From contig JAKSUZ010000004.1 in assembly GCA_024408505.1 (NCBI GenBank), forward strand, positions 1-64,000: a stretch of 64,000 bases of DNA, written 5' to 3'. The stretch is from Bacilli bacterium. GTDB lineage: Bacteria; Bacillota_I; Bacilli_A; RFN20; CAG-826. A model generated the notes under the pieces. It saw only the letters and a program-made list of their open reading frames with translations. It searched no databases and had not been told where the DNA came from. How positions within the stretch are numbered: the stretch's first letter is position 1; each line of letters starts with the position of its first letter. Shown piece by piece: positions 51,774 to 60,023 of the stretch. A program made the position numbers and the translations under genes.

Positions 51774-53498
51774 TTAAACTTTCTTCTTATCCTTAATCGT
51801 ATCTAATACTAATTTAATAAATTCGTCTTGTTTAACGGTGGTTTGAGCTTGTTCGCCAAACTTACGATAAGTAAGAGTCTTATTATCTCTTTCTTTATCG
51901 CCAATCACGACGGTATAAGGAACTTTCATTACTTGAGCGTTTCTTAAACGATAACCGAGTTTTTCATTACTATCATCTAATTTCGCGCGGATATGAAGTT
52001 TCTTCATTTCTTCTACAACGTGTTTAGCGTGTTGTAAATGGAACTGATTATTAACGGGTAACACTCTTACTTGTTCTGGGCATAACCAAACCGGGAATGC
52101 ACCGCCATAGTGCTCAATTAAAATGCCGATGAATCTTTCGATTGATCCAAATAATGCTCTATGGAGCATAATTGGTCTTACTTTATTGTTATTTTCATCA
52201 ACATAAGTTAAATCAAATCTTTCTGGAAGATTCATATCAAGTTGAATCGTGCCGCATTGCCAAATCCGATTCATCGAATCACGAATCTTAAAATCAAGTT
52301 TAGGACCATAGAAGGCACCATCGCCCTTGTTGATTTTATATTGTTTACCACTAGCTTTAATGGCTTCTTCTAGAATCTTTTCGGATTCATTCCAAATCTT
52401 AATATCACCAATGTATTTGTTTTCTGGACGAGTGGATAATTCAATCGTGTAATCTAGATTAAATAAAGAATACATCTCATCATAAAGCTTGAGCATCTTT
52501 TTAATTTCATCTTGAAGTTGATCTTTCCGGCAGAAGATATGCGCATCATCTTGCGTAAAGGTTCTAACCCGGAATAAACCGGCGAGCGCTCCGCTTGCTT
52601 CGTTTCTATGTACTAAACCAAGTTCGCCCATTCTAATTGGTAAATCTTTATAAGAATGTAAGACATTTTTATAAATGAGCATACCGCCTGGGCAGTTCAT
52701 TGGTTTAATCGCAAATTCTTTATCTTCAATTTTAGAAGTATACATGTTGTCTTTATAATTCGTCCAGTGTCCGCTAGTAATCCAAAGTTCTTTACTTAAC
52801 ATAATTGGAGTTCTAACAAAGACATAGCCTTCTTCGGTGTGTCTTTCGTACCAATAATTTTCTAATTCATTTCTAAGAATCATTCCACGTGGTAACCAGA
52901 ATGGGAAACCTGGACCGAATTCGGATATCATAAATAATCCGAGCTCTTTACCTAGTTTTCGGTGGTCACGTGCTTTTCGATCTTCAAGAAGTTTTAAATA
53001 TGCATCTAATTCTTCTTTAGTCTTCGCACTTGTACCATATATTCTTGTGAGTTGTTTATTCTTACTATCACCACGCCAATAAGCGCCTGCTAAACTGAGA
53101 AGTTTAAAGTGTTTAAGATTTCCAGTATATCCTACATGTGGACCGCGACATAAATCAGTGAAGTCGCCTTGTTCATATATACTGATTTTTTCATCATCTT
53201 TTAATTCTTTGATAAGTTCAATCTTATAGGGATTATCTTTAAATAATTTTAAAGCTTCATCTTTACTAATTTCTTTACGAACAATTTTGATATTCTCTTT
53301 AACAATCTTTTTCATTTCCGCTTCAATCTTAGCGAAATCGTTTTCCGTTAAAACGACATCATTAAAATCAATATCATAATAAAAGCCTTCTTCAATGCTT
53401 GGCCCAATCGCAAATAATGCTTTTGGATAAAGACGATGAATCGCATGCGCTAATAAATGCGCGGTTGAATGATTAAGAATATCTTTTGTAATTTCCAT
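51774..53498 (-). CDS. thrS: Threonine-tRNA ligase lacking the TGS domain
   Basis: A 574-residue class II synthetase that charges tRNA-Thr. It begins directly at the editing domain: HSTAHLLAHAIHRLYP at residues 10-25, where the usual enzyme (about 640 residues) has a further N-terminal TGS domain of some 60 residues. No upstream in-frame code exists, because pfkA ends 5 bases before the ATG. The core is complete: motif 2 region RNEASGALAGLFRVRTFTQDDAHIF, zinc ligands (MNCPGG Cys), motif 3 ALFGSIERFIG, and the C-terminal anticodon domain. It probably depends on the pfkA promoter. Confidence 0.94.
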   Translation of the reverse strand: MEITKDILNHSTAHLLAHAIHRLYPKALFAIGPSIEEGFYYDIDFNDVVLTENDFAKIEAEMKKIVKENIKIVRKEISKDEALKLFKDNPYKIELIKELKDDEKISIYEQGDFTDLCRGPHVGYTGNLKHFKLLSLAGAYWRGDSKNKQLTRIYGTSAKTKEELDAYLKLLEDRKARDHRKLGKELGLFMISEFGPGFPFWLPRGMILRNELENYWYERHTEEGYVFVRTPIMLSKELWITSGHWTNYKDNMYTSKIEDKEFAIKPMNCPGGMLIYKNVLHSYKDLPIRMGELGLVHRNEASGALAGLFRVRTFTQDDAHIFCRKDQLQDEIKKMLKLYDEMYSLFNLDYTIELSTRPENKYIGDIKIWNESEKILEEAIKASGKQYKINKGDGAFYGPKLDFKIRDSMNRIWQCGTIQLDMNLPERFDLTYVDENNNKVRPIMLHRALFGSIERFIGILIEHYGGAFPVWLCPEQVRVLPVNNQFHLQHAKHVVEEMKKLHIRAKLDDSNEKLGYRLRNAQVMKVPYTVVIGDKERDNKTLTYRKFGEQAQTTVKQDEFIKLVLDTIKDKKKV

Positions 53499-53503
53499 AA
53501 AAC

Positions 53504-54466
53504 TTATTTTAGTAAATCAATTAAGCGAAGTAAATTCATATGCTTATCACGAGGAAGTTGAAGTGCTTCATAAATATCATAATGAACAACTTTATTGTTC
53601 ACTAGACCCACACAAAGTCCGCCTTTACCTTCCATAATTAAATCAATTGCGTGTGCACCAAGTCGAGCGGCTAACACTCTATCTTGCGCGCTTGGAGATC
53701 CGCCTCTTTGGATTCTTCCTAATACTTCTACTCTACTTTCATATCCGGTTTCTTTTTGAATTTTTTCGTTTAAGATACGAGTATCTGGATAAATATTTTC
53801 ACTGATGATAATCATAATGTGTTGTTTACCCGCTTTCTTCCATTCTTTTAAATTCTCGATAATTTGATTATCGCTAATTGGATGATCAGGAGTGATAATC
53901 ATATCAACGCCTTCGGCGATTCCAGAAAACAGTGCAAGGTCACCACAATGACGCCCCATAACTTCAATAATAGAACAACGGGAATGAGATTCAGTAGTGT
54001 CTCTAATTTTATCGGTACATTCAATAATGGTATTTAAACAAGTATCAAAACCAATCGTATAGTCGGTTGATGCAATATCATTATCAATCGTGCCTGGAAC
54101 GCCAATACAATTAATTCCCATTTCGGTTAACTTCTTCGCACCCATATAGGTACCATCACCACCGATACACACTAAGGCATCGATTTTATGTTTCTTTAAT
54201 TGTTCAACGGCTTTCTTTCTAACGGCTTCATCTTTAAATCCAGGTAAACGAGCGCTTTTTAAAATCGTACCACCATGAGAAATGATTTCACTAACACCAG
54301 AACGATCAACTTTCTCAATATTACCTTCAACTAAGCCTTTATATCCTTCATAAACAAAATACATTTCGCATCCGTTCCTTAAACCAGCACGAACGACCGC
54401 ACGGATTGCTGCATTCATGCCTGGGGCATCGCCACCACTTGTGAGAACACCAACTTTTTTTGCCAT
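53504..54466 (-). CDS. pfkA: ATP-dependent 6-phosphofructokinase
   Basis: A 320-residue PfkA making fructose 1,6-bisphosphate. ATP loop LTSGGDAPGMNAAIRAVVR (8-26), CIGGDGTYMGAKKL (about 100-113), catalytic PGTIDNDIASTDYTIGFDTC (about 123-142, proton acceptor Asp), and the substrate loop EVMGRHCGDLALFSGIAEG. A glycine after GGDG marks the ATP form and not the pyrophosphate form. It has a TATAAT at 54489-54494 and AGAGG before the ATG, and heads the glycolytic run with thrS and tpiA. Confidence 0.96.
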   Translation of the reverse strand: MAKKVGVLTSGGDAPGMNAAIRAVVRAGLRNGCEMYFVYEGYKGLVEGNIEKVDRSGVSEIISHGGTILKSARLPGFKDEAVRKKAVEQLKKHKIDALVCIGGDGTYMGAKKLTEMGINCIGVPGTIDNDIASTDYTIGFDTCLNTIIECTDKIRDTTESHSRCSIIEVMGRHCGDLALFSGIAEGVDMIITPDHPISDNQIIENLKEWKKAGKQHIMIIISENIYPDTRILNEKIQKETGYESRVEVLGRIQRGGSPSAQDRVLAARLGAHAIDLIMEGKGGLCVGLVNNKVVHYDIYEALQLPRDKHMNLLRLIDLLK

Positions 54467-54526
54467 GATAAAACCTCTACTAAGTAAAATTATAGACCTT
54501 TTTATTTTACAAATAAAACGATAAAT

Positions 54527-54600
54527 AAAAAAGTTAACCAGATGAGTGAATTGGTTAACATTTTCTAAAGCTCGAAAAATTATATTTATTTTATAAATAA
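54527..54600. repeat. 74-bp element upstream of pfkA, shared with tpiA
   Basis: This copy matches 51679-51752 over its whole length. The dyad is GTTAACCA (54533-54540) against TGGTTAAC (54552-54559), a perfect 8-bp inverted repeat with an 11-base spacer, then TTTTCTAAAGCTCGAAAAA and TATTTATTTTATAAATAA. It lies 33 bases upstream of the pfkA -10. No gene ends just before it on the minus strand, so a plain terminator role explains this copy less well than a regulatory one. Confidence 0.6.
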
Positions 54601-54608
54601 ATATTCTT

Positions 54609-54628
54609 ATCCTCCGTGAGGATTTTTA
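54609..54628 (+). promoter_or_regulatory. Leader hairpin before the coiled-coil gene
   Basis: ATCCTC (54609-54614) and GAGGAT (54618-54623) form a 6-bp stem with a CGT loop, followed by TTTTT. It looks like an intrinsic terminator but lies upstream of the plus-strand gene at 54682. Its CCTCC is also complementary to the GGAGG at 54650-54654 and to the start-proximal AAAGGAGG, so an attenuation or RBS-masking switch is possible. No promoter is obvious upstream, so this is tentative. Confidence 0.35.
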
Positions 54629-54681
54629 ACCCTTTTTGTTAAGTATATAGGAGGGCATTATTCCTTAAAGGAGGTGAAAAT

Positions 54682-55014
54682 ATGCCCATAAACTATAAAG
54701 ATTTACTTCTAAAAGAAGTCAAAGAATTATTTAAGAAATTACCACCGAACGTAAGAATAAGGGTGTATTATGATGATATGGGTAAGAGTAAATACACATT
54801 GAATGAGCTTGGTTCGAGAGTAGACAAACTTGAATTAAGGATGAATCGGATAGAATCTAAACTAGATCAAATCGGCGATGCTTTGTTTGAGTTTATTAAG
54901 ACTACTAACGCTCGTTTTGATAGTTTAGAAAAAGATGTAAAAGATATTAATGCTCGTCTTGATTACATTGTTCAAGCGAATAATTTAAAAGACTTGCCTA
55001 GAAACAAAAAATAA
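54682..55014 (+). CDS. Small coiled-coil protein of unknown function
   Basis: A 110-residue soluble protein with a strong AAAGGAGGTG Shine-Dalgarno. Residues about 38-98 are a heptad-type coiled coil (SRVDKLELRMNRIESKLDQIG, then ARFDSLEKDVKDINARLDYIV). The N-terminal part has LLLKEVKELFKKLPPNVRIRV. No known domain is recognised. It lies just upstream of dnaB-dnaI on the same strand, but DnaA boxes and a separate promoter come between, so a joint function is not shown. Confidence 0.65.
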   Translation: MPINYKDLLLKEVKELFKKLPPNVRIRVYYDDMGKSKYTLNELGSRVDKLELRMNRIESKLDQIGDALFEFIKTTNARFDSLEKDVKDINARLDYIVQANNLKDLPRNKK

Positions 55015-55019
55015 AATTT

Positions 55020-55082
55020 TGTGGATAATTGTGGAAAACTTTTAAAATTCCTTTAGGAATGGCACTTTTTCATTGTGGATAA
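55020..55082. promoter_or_regulatory. DnaA-box cluster upstream of dnaB-dnaI
   Basis: TGTGGATAA, the reverse complement of the DnaA box TTATCCACA, occurs perfectly at 55020-55028 and 55074-55082. A near match, TGTGGAAAA, lies at 55030-55038. All three have the same orientation, within 150 bases upstream of the dnaB start. DnaA binding here would tie expression of the helicase-loading genes to replication initiation. Confidence 0.65.
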
Positions 55083-55147
55083 CTTTCCCCAAGCGCCCTA
55101 AAATTAGGATTTTTCCTAAAGTTTATTAGAAATAAAAGTTTGGATTA

Positions 55148-55156
55148 TGCTATGAT
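55148..55156 (+). promoter_or_regulatory. Extended -10 promoter of dnaB (leaderless type)
   Basis: TGCTATGAT at 55148-55156 is an extended -10. The ATG at 55169 lies 12 bases after it. No Shine-Dalgarno is present, so the transcript would start within about 6 bases of the start codon. Confidence 0.5.
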
Positions 55157-55168
55157 TTTACTCACATT

Positions 55169-56422
55169 ATGAATTACGTTGGCAGTAAGGATTTTTTAGA
55201 AGTAATTGGTGAAAGTATTATCAGTAATGTTGATATTGATGTGGTCACCCGTTTATATCAACCGCTTATTGGTTATAAAGCATCTATGCTTTATTTAACA
55301 CTGGTTAATTATATCAATTACCAAGAAGGTGAAATCCTTAACCACGAAAATATTTTTAAGATTATGCAGATTGATCCAGGTGATTTTCTTAATGCTAGAA
55401 AGGCACTTGAAGCGTGTGGATTAATGAAGACTTATCTTAAGCTTAGTGAAGATGCTAAACATTATACCTATATTATTTATGCTCCTAAGTCGCCTAAAGA
55501 TTTCTTTAGTGATGTTCTCTTTAAAGGATTATTAGTTAGATATATTGGTGAAAAAGAAGCGATGAAATTAGCGCTTCACTATAAAGTGGATGTTGATTTA
55601 AAAGGCGCGAAAGATATTTCAGCTAACTTTGTAGAAGTATTTCAACCCGATTTAGATGATGAAAGCTTTGACGCTAAGATGCCGACTAACTTAAAAGATA
55701 CTAAAGCGCTTAAAGTTGATACCGAATTCTCTTTTGAAGATTTCTTCACGCATTTAAAGACCGCAATGATGATAAAAGAAGATGCTTTCTCTAAAGAAGA
55801 ATGTGATGAGATTGAAAGAATTGCGACTTTATATGGATTAGATACCATCACTACTTGTGACATAGTTGCGCAATCTTATGATGACACAAAGAAAAAGGGC
55901 TTCCGTTTAGATACAATCAGCTTTAAAGAAAGAGCAATTGCCCAAGCAAAGTATTCACCAATTATTAAAAAGAGTAATGAAAATAAACGTTATATTAAGA
56001 TTTCGGGTAAAACTGCATTAGCGGATGAAATCCGTTTAATGGAAACTTTATCGCCAAAATTATTCTTACAGGAGAAACAAGACGGCGCGCCTCCAGTAAC
56101 CGCGGATCTTAATTTACTAAATTATTTAAATGAAGTAATGCAATTAAATAAAGCAACGATTAATGCTTTAATTTCTTATTCGCTCAAGATGTGCAATAAC
56201 CGTTTAATTAAAACTTATGTTGAAAAAGTAGCAGCGACTCTTAAACGCGCCAAGATTAATACTGCGCTTGATGCGATTAACTTTTTAAACGAAAAGAATG
56301 ATAAACCCAAGAAATCATTTAACAAAGTTAAAAATGATAAACCAGCGCCCGTTAAAGACGATGATAGTTTTGATGAGGCGGAGTATGATAAATTACTCAA
56401 AGATATCGGAGAGGATAAATAA
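55169..56422 (+). CDS. dnaB: Replication initiation and membrane attachment protein DnaB
   Basis: A 417-residue protein of the Firmicutes DnaB/DnaD family that helps load the replicative helicase. The N-terminal winged-helix region has VTRLYQPLIGYKASMLYLTLVNY (about 25-47) and the DnaD-type C-terminal domain covers about residues 305-370 (LNYLNEVMQLNKATINALISYSLKMCNNR). The acidic tail (DDDSFDEAEYDKLLKDIGEDK) is normal. DnaI follows after 2 bases. This is not the DnaB helicase of Gram-negatives. Confidence 0.88.
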   Translation: MNYVGSKDFLEVIGESIISNVDIDVVTRLYQPLIGYKASMLYLTLVNYINYQEGEILNHENIFKIMQIDPGDFLNARKALEACGLMKTYLKLSEDAKHYTYIIYAPKSPKDFFSDVLFKGLLVRYIGEKEAMKLALHYKVDVDLKGAKDISANFVEVFQPDLDDESFDAKMPTNLKDTKALKVDTEFSFEDFFTHLKTAMMIKEDAFSKEECDEIERIATLYGLDTITTCDIVAQSYDDTKKKGFRLDTISFKERAIAQAKYSPIIKKSNENKRYIKISGKTALADEIRLMETLSPKLFLQEKQDGAPPVTADLNLLNYLNEVMQLNKATINALISYSLKMCNNRLIKTYVEKVAATLKRAKINTALDAINFLNEKNDKPKKSFNKVKNDKPAPVKDDDSFDEAEYDKLLKDIGEDK

Positions 56423-56424
56423 CT

Positions 56425-57330
56425 ATGGATTTTAAGTTATTAAAGAGCGATAAACAAATTAAAGAAAACGCGGGTATCAAAAAGATGATCAGCGAAATGT
56501 TTTCTGAGATTAAAAAAGATAAAGAATTAATGACTTATTTAAAAAAACTTGGTATTGAAGATGAAGAGTTTATTAGAAATAATGTTGCAACCATCATGTT
56601 AGTGAAAGATGATTTAGATTACTGTCGTAAATGCCCAGGTTTCACGAATTGTAATAAACCTCATCATCACTATGTATTTACTTTAAATTACGATGGTAAG
56701 AATATTGGTAAAGCCTTAAAACCTTGTAATTTAAAGATTAAAGATGAAAAGATTAATGAATCGTATTTAATTCGTGACTTCCCAGATGCGTGGAGAGAAA
56801 TGACAGTTGCTAAACTTGATAAATCAAAAGTTAGAATGCCATTAATCAAACGCTATAAAGAAGCGCTTGAGACCACAAGAAATTGGATTTATATTACTGG
56901 ATCGCACCGTTCTGGTAAATCAATTGCCGCAGCAGCGATCCTTAATGGATTCATCAAACTAAAGAAAGGTCGCGGAGCGTTCTTAAATTATCCTGAGAGA
57001 GCAAGAGAGCTCCAAGATTACACTTATAATAATAAAGATGATTTTAATAGTCTTATCCAATTATATTCAACCGTTGATTATTTAGTAATCGATAACTTTG
57101 GTAACGAATATAAAAGTGAATATGTTCGTGACTCTATTACCTTAGCGATCCTTAATGAACGCGCGCGTAGGGGACTGGTTACTATCTTCACAAGCGAATT
57201 TGATTTTGATGATATCTCTTATATGTATGCACTTAACCAAGCAGGAAGAGCACGTGGTAAGCAACTTAAAAATTTACTAACGGATTACGCAGTAACTCCA
57301 ATTGATATTTCAAGTGCGCCGATTTATTAA
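56425..57330 (+). CDS. dnaI: Primosomal helicase loader DnaI
   Basis: A 301-residue AAA+ helicase loader. The N-terminal domain has the zinc-binding cluster CRKCPGFTNCNKPHHH (about 71-86). Walker A is GSHRSGKS (about 160-167), Walker B LVIDNFGNEY (about 216-225), and an arginine-finger region AGRARGK lies near residue 273. It keeps the DnaC-like helicase closed or loads it on DNA with DnaB and DnaD. Coupled to dnaB by a 2-base gap. Confidence 0.93.
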   Translation: MDFKLLKSDKQIKENAGIKKMISEMFSEIKKDKELMTYLKKLGIEDEEFIRNNVATIMLVKDDLDYCRKCPGFTNCNKPHHHYVFTLNYDGKNIGKALKPCNLKIKDEKINESYLIRDFPDAWREMTVAKLDKSKVRMPLIKRYKEALETTRNWIYITGSHRSGKSIAAAAILNGFIKLKKGRGAFLNYPERARELQDYTYNNKDDFNSLIQLYSTVDYLVIDNFGNEYKSEYVRDSITLAILNERARRGLVTIFTSEFDFDDISYMYALNQAGRARGKQLKNLLTDYAVTPIDISSAPIY

Positions 57331-57364
57331 TTATTTTCTTGTATAATATAGTTAGGAGATATGT

Positions 57365-58663
57365 ATGAAGACTAACAAATTATTTGTTTTGGCGTTAAGT
57401 ATGCCTTTACTTTTAACCGGACTTACAAGTTGTGGTGCAAAGCACCAAATGAAACACGAAGATTTTATTAAGGATCAAAAATTAGATTACCTATATGATG
57501 TTACCTATAACGATTATAGTTGGGATGATGTCACTAATTGGATGAATAGTCCAAAGAATGCTAATCCTAATCAAGGCGCATTTGGCTGTTCCAGCATTCA
57601 TTTTGGTAATTTCTATGGTCGTAGTTTCGATTTTTGTTTTACAACTATGAACGAATTCTTAGTCAAAACCAAAAATGAAAATGGTCACTTTGCCAGCATC
57701 GGTATATCAATTGCGGATTGTAATGTAGATGAAGCTAGAATTCAAAAAATTATCAATGGCGAAGGCGATGAAAATGATAAAACGATTGAAAAATTAATTC
57801 CTTTTGGAATGGTTGACGGCATTAATGAGAATGGCGTTGTGTGTAACACAAATGTAGTGCCTGCTCATGACTTAGATCCATTAGAAGGTCAAGAAGAATA
57901 TCATACGATTGGCACCAATCCTGGTAAAGAAGATTTGTTCTATCAATTTATGCCACGTTTTATTTTAGATAACGCCACTAGCGCAAAACATGCAGTTCAA
58001 TTATTAAGAGAACGCAATCTAACTGCGGTTAACAAAAAGGGTGAAGTATGTGATTTATTTGGTGTAGCTAAAATGGGTTATGAATTACACTGCATGATCG
58101 CTGATAAAGACGAAACCTATGTAATAGAAATGGTTGATAATCAAATGATTGTACTTAAATCAGGATCACATGTTATGACTAATTATTATCTTTCTAACTG
58201 CACTTCTACTGGTCAAGGTTTTGAAAGATATACCGTTCTATTTGATCATTGGCAAGTTTGGAACAACGCTAAAACAGATGAAGAAAAATGTAGTTTAGAT
58301 AAAATGAAAACTGCCATTCACGATGTTATGTATTCAGAAGCTTATAATCCTAATTTGCATCCGGAAGGTGTCGCAAATTGTCCGAAATGGCCAACCGAGT
58401 TTGCGGGTAGCGGAGTACCTTTTTATAAAGCTCAAGAAGAATGTCAAAAACGTTGGGATCATGGTCTTAAAAGTGACTTAGAGAGAAACTACGAAAAAGT
58501 AAATAGTGAAAAAGGGCGCGAATCAAAGTCAGGTCCTGCTGTTCCTTGGATTTCAACCCATGCTGAAGTGTTTGATATTGAAAATAAAACACTCCATTTG
58601 GTGACACAAGAAAAAGAGCAAGAGGGTTTATATGACTTTAAACCTTATACTATAATACTATAG
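57365..58663 (+). CDS. Secreted choloylglycine-hydrolase-like Ntn hydrolase lipoprotein
   Basis: A 432-residue lipoprotein (lipobox LTSC, Cys23). The catalytic region AFGCSSIHFGNFYGRSFDF places Cys75, Arg86 and Asp89 as in Ntn hydrolases of the choloylglycine/penicillin V acylase group, with MVDGINENGVVCNTNVV and NYYLSNC further on. The family cuts linear amides such as bile-salt conjugates, acyl-homoserine lactones or penicillin V. Cys75 is internal, so activity would need self-processing before it. A TATAAT and AGGAG precede the start. The substrate is unknown. The end overlaps the convergent gene by 6 bases. Confidence 0.78.
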   Translation: MKTNKLFVLALSMPLLLTGLTSCGAKHQMKHEDFIKDQKLDYLYDVTYNDYSWDDVTNWMNSPKNANPNQGAFGCSSIHFGNFYGRSFDFCFTTMNEFLVKTKNENGHFASIGISIADCNVDEARIQKIINGEGDENDKTIEKLIPFGMVDGINENGVVCNTNVVPAHDLDPLEGQEEYHTIGTNPGKEDLFYQFMPRFILDNATSAKHAVQLLRERNLTAVNKKGEVCDLFGVAKMGYELHCMIADKDETYVIEMVDNQMIVLKSGSHVMTNYYLSNCTSTGQGFERYTVLFDHWQVWNNAKTDEEKCSLDKMKTAIHDVMYSEAYNPNLHPEGVANCPKWPTEFAGSGVPFYKAQEECQKRWDHGLKSDLERNYEKVNSEKGRESKSGPAVPWISTHAEVFDIENKTLHLVTQEKEQEGLYDFKPYTIIL

Positions 58664-60022
58664 CTTAGAAATCTTTTTAACTGCGTTAATAAAACTATTA
58701 AGCGACTGATTGTTAGAAATAACATAGGTCGCTTTATTTTTATAATGATTAAAGTCTAACGCCTTGTTGATGTTTAATTGTGCATTAGCCTTCTTGCCAC
58801 GATTATTAATTAATGACTTATTTTTGTTAGATAAGATTAATAAAGTTTCGTCCATCATTGAATCAAAGTTAGCCTGAAATAATAATGGAACTTCAATTGC
58901 TAAATATCCTTTATGAGTATTAATAAAGTCTTGAATATCTTTCTTCACTAGTGGATGTAAAATGTTCTCTAATTTCTTAAGTTTGTTTGGATTATTAGAA
59001 ACAATCTTTCTTATTTCTTCTTTTTTATATGTATTAAAGATTTTCTTTAATTCAGCTTGAATTTTTTTATTTAGATAAAACTTATTTATCACTTCATCTG
59101 CGCTATAGGTGAGATAGCCTAATTTCTTAAGGGTATTTAATGCAGTCGACTTGCCTACACTTACTGGGCCAGTAATTCCTAAAACATATTTATCGGTTTT
59201 AAGTTTTTGACATTTAGGACAATAAGTAGTGCCTCGTCCACCGATTTTAATTTTCACTAGAGTAGTGCCGCAACCTTCACAAGGTTTTCCTTTCTTACCA
59301 TATACTTTTAAGAACTTTTGGAATTCGCCAGAATGTCCTTTATCCCAATGAAATGAGAATACGGTTGTGCCATTATGCTTGATTGCCATTATTAATACAT
59401 CTTTTGCATGTTTTAAAATATTAGCGACATCGCTTCTACTTAATAAATTAGCTTTGCTAAGCGGTGAAATATGAGCGCGATATAAAGTTTCATCAACATA
59501 AATATTTCCTAAGCCTGCAACAATTGTTTGATCAAGCAAAGTCTCTTTAATGGTGCGGTGTGATTTATGAATCTCCTTATATACTTCATCGATATTAATA
59601 TTTTGATCAATGGGTTCTACTCCGATTTTAGATAATGGTAAAACTTTTAGATAATCTTTTTTATTTCTAATCGCAAGCCAACCAAAGCAACGTGAATCAT
59701 CAAAGTTTAAAATGCTTCCATCTTTAAATGTAAACAATACTCTTAAGTATTTACTTTTATTTTTAAGAGAATCACCTGGAATAAACTTTCCTTCCATACC
59801 TAAATGACCAAGCATATTTTGATTACCGCTTAATTCAAAGATTAAATATTTAGCCTTGCGCTTAATATCAATAATCTTTTTATTCTTTAAAGCATTAATA
59901 AATGCTTGTTCATTTCCTTCAACAATATTTTTGTGAATGATTTTAACATCCTTAAAAGTGCGGCCTTTAACGCTTTTAAGTAATCCTCTTCTAACCGTTT
60001 CAACTTCTGGAAGTTCTGGCAT
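58658..60022 (-). CDS. mutM: Fused formamidopyrimidine-DNA glycosylase and dephospho-CoA kinase
   Basis: A 454-residue two-domain protein. Residues 1-273 are MutM: catalytic N-terminal PELPEVETVRRGL, the hinge helix-two-turn-helix GLGNIYVDETLYRA, and the zinc finger with Cys248, Cys251, Cys268 and Cys271. Residues about 278-454 are dephospho-CoA kinase (CoaE): P-loop GPVSVGKST (285-293), SADEVINKFY and HPLVKKDI. MutM removes oxidised guanine; CoaE makes coenzyme A. No stop separates them. I chose the ATG at 60022 (MPELPE), because Pro2 is the catalytic nucleophile; it starts one base after the polA stop. Confidence 0.93.
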   Translation of the reverse strand: MPELPEVETVRRGLLKSVKGRTFKDVKIIHKNIVEGNEQAFINALKNKKIIDIKRKAKYLIFELSGNQNMLGHLGMEGKFIPGDSLKNKSKYLRVLFTFKDGSILNFDDSRCFGWLAIRNKKDYLKVLPLSKIGVEPIDQNINIDEVYKEIHKSHRTIKETLLDQTIVAGLGNIYVDETLYRAHISPLSKANLLSRSDVANILKHAKDVLIMAIKHNGTTVFSFHWDKGHSGEFQKFLKVYGKKGKPCEGCGTTLVKIKIGGRGTTYCPKCQKLKTDKYVLGITGPVSVGKSTALNTLKKLGYLTYSADEVINKFYLNKKIQAELKKIFNTYKKEEIRKIVSNNPNKLKKLENILHPLVKKDIQDFINTHKGYLAIEVPLLFQANFDSMMDETLLILSNKNKSLINNRGKKANAQLNINKALDFNHYKNKATYVISNNQSLNSFINAVKKISKL

Positions 60023-60023
60023 A

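Noticed and set aside
55020-55168. Chromosomal origin of replication
   Set aside because: Only two perfect DnaA boxes and one near match, no dnaA, dnaN or gidA neighbours, and the boxes fit promoter control of dnaB better.
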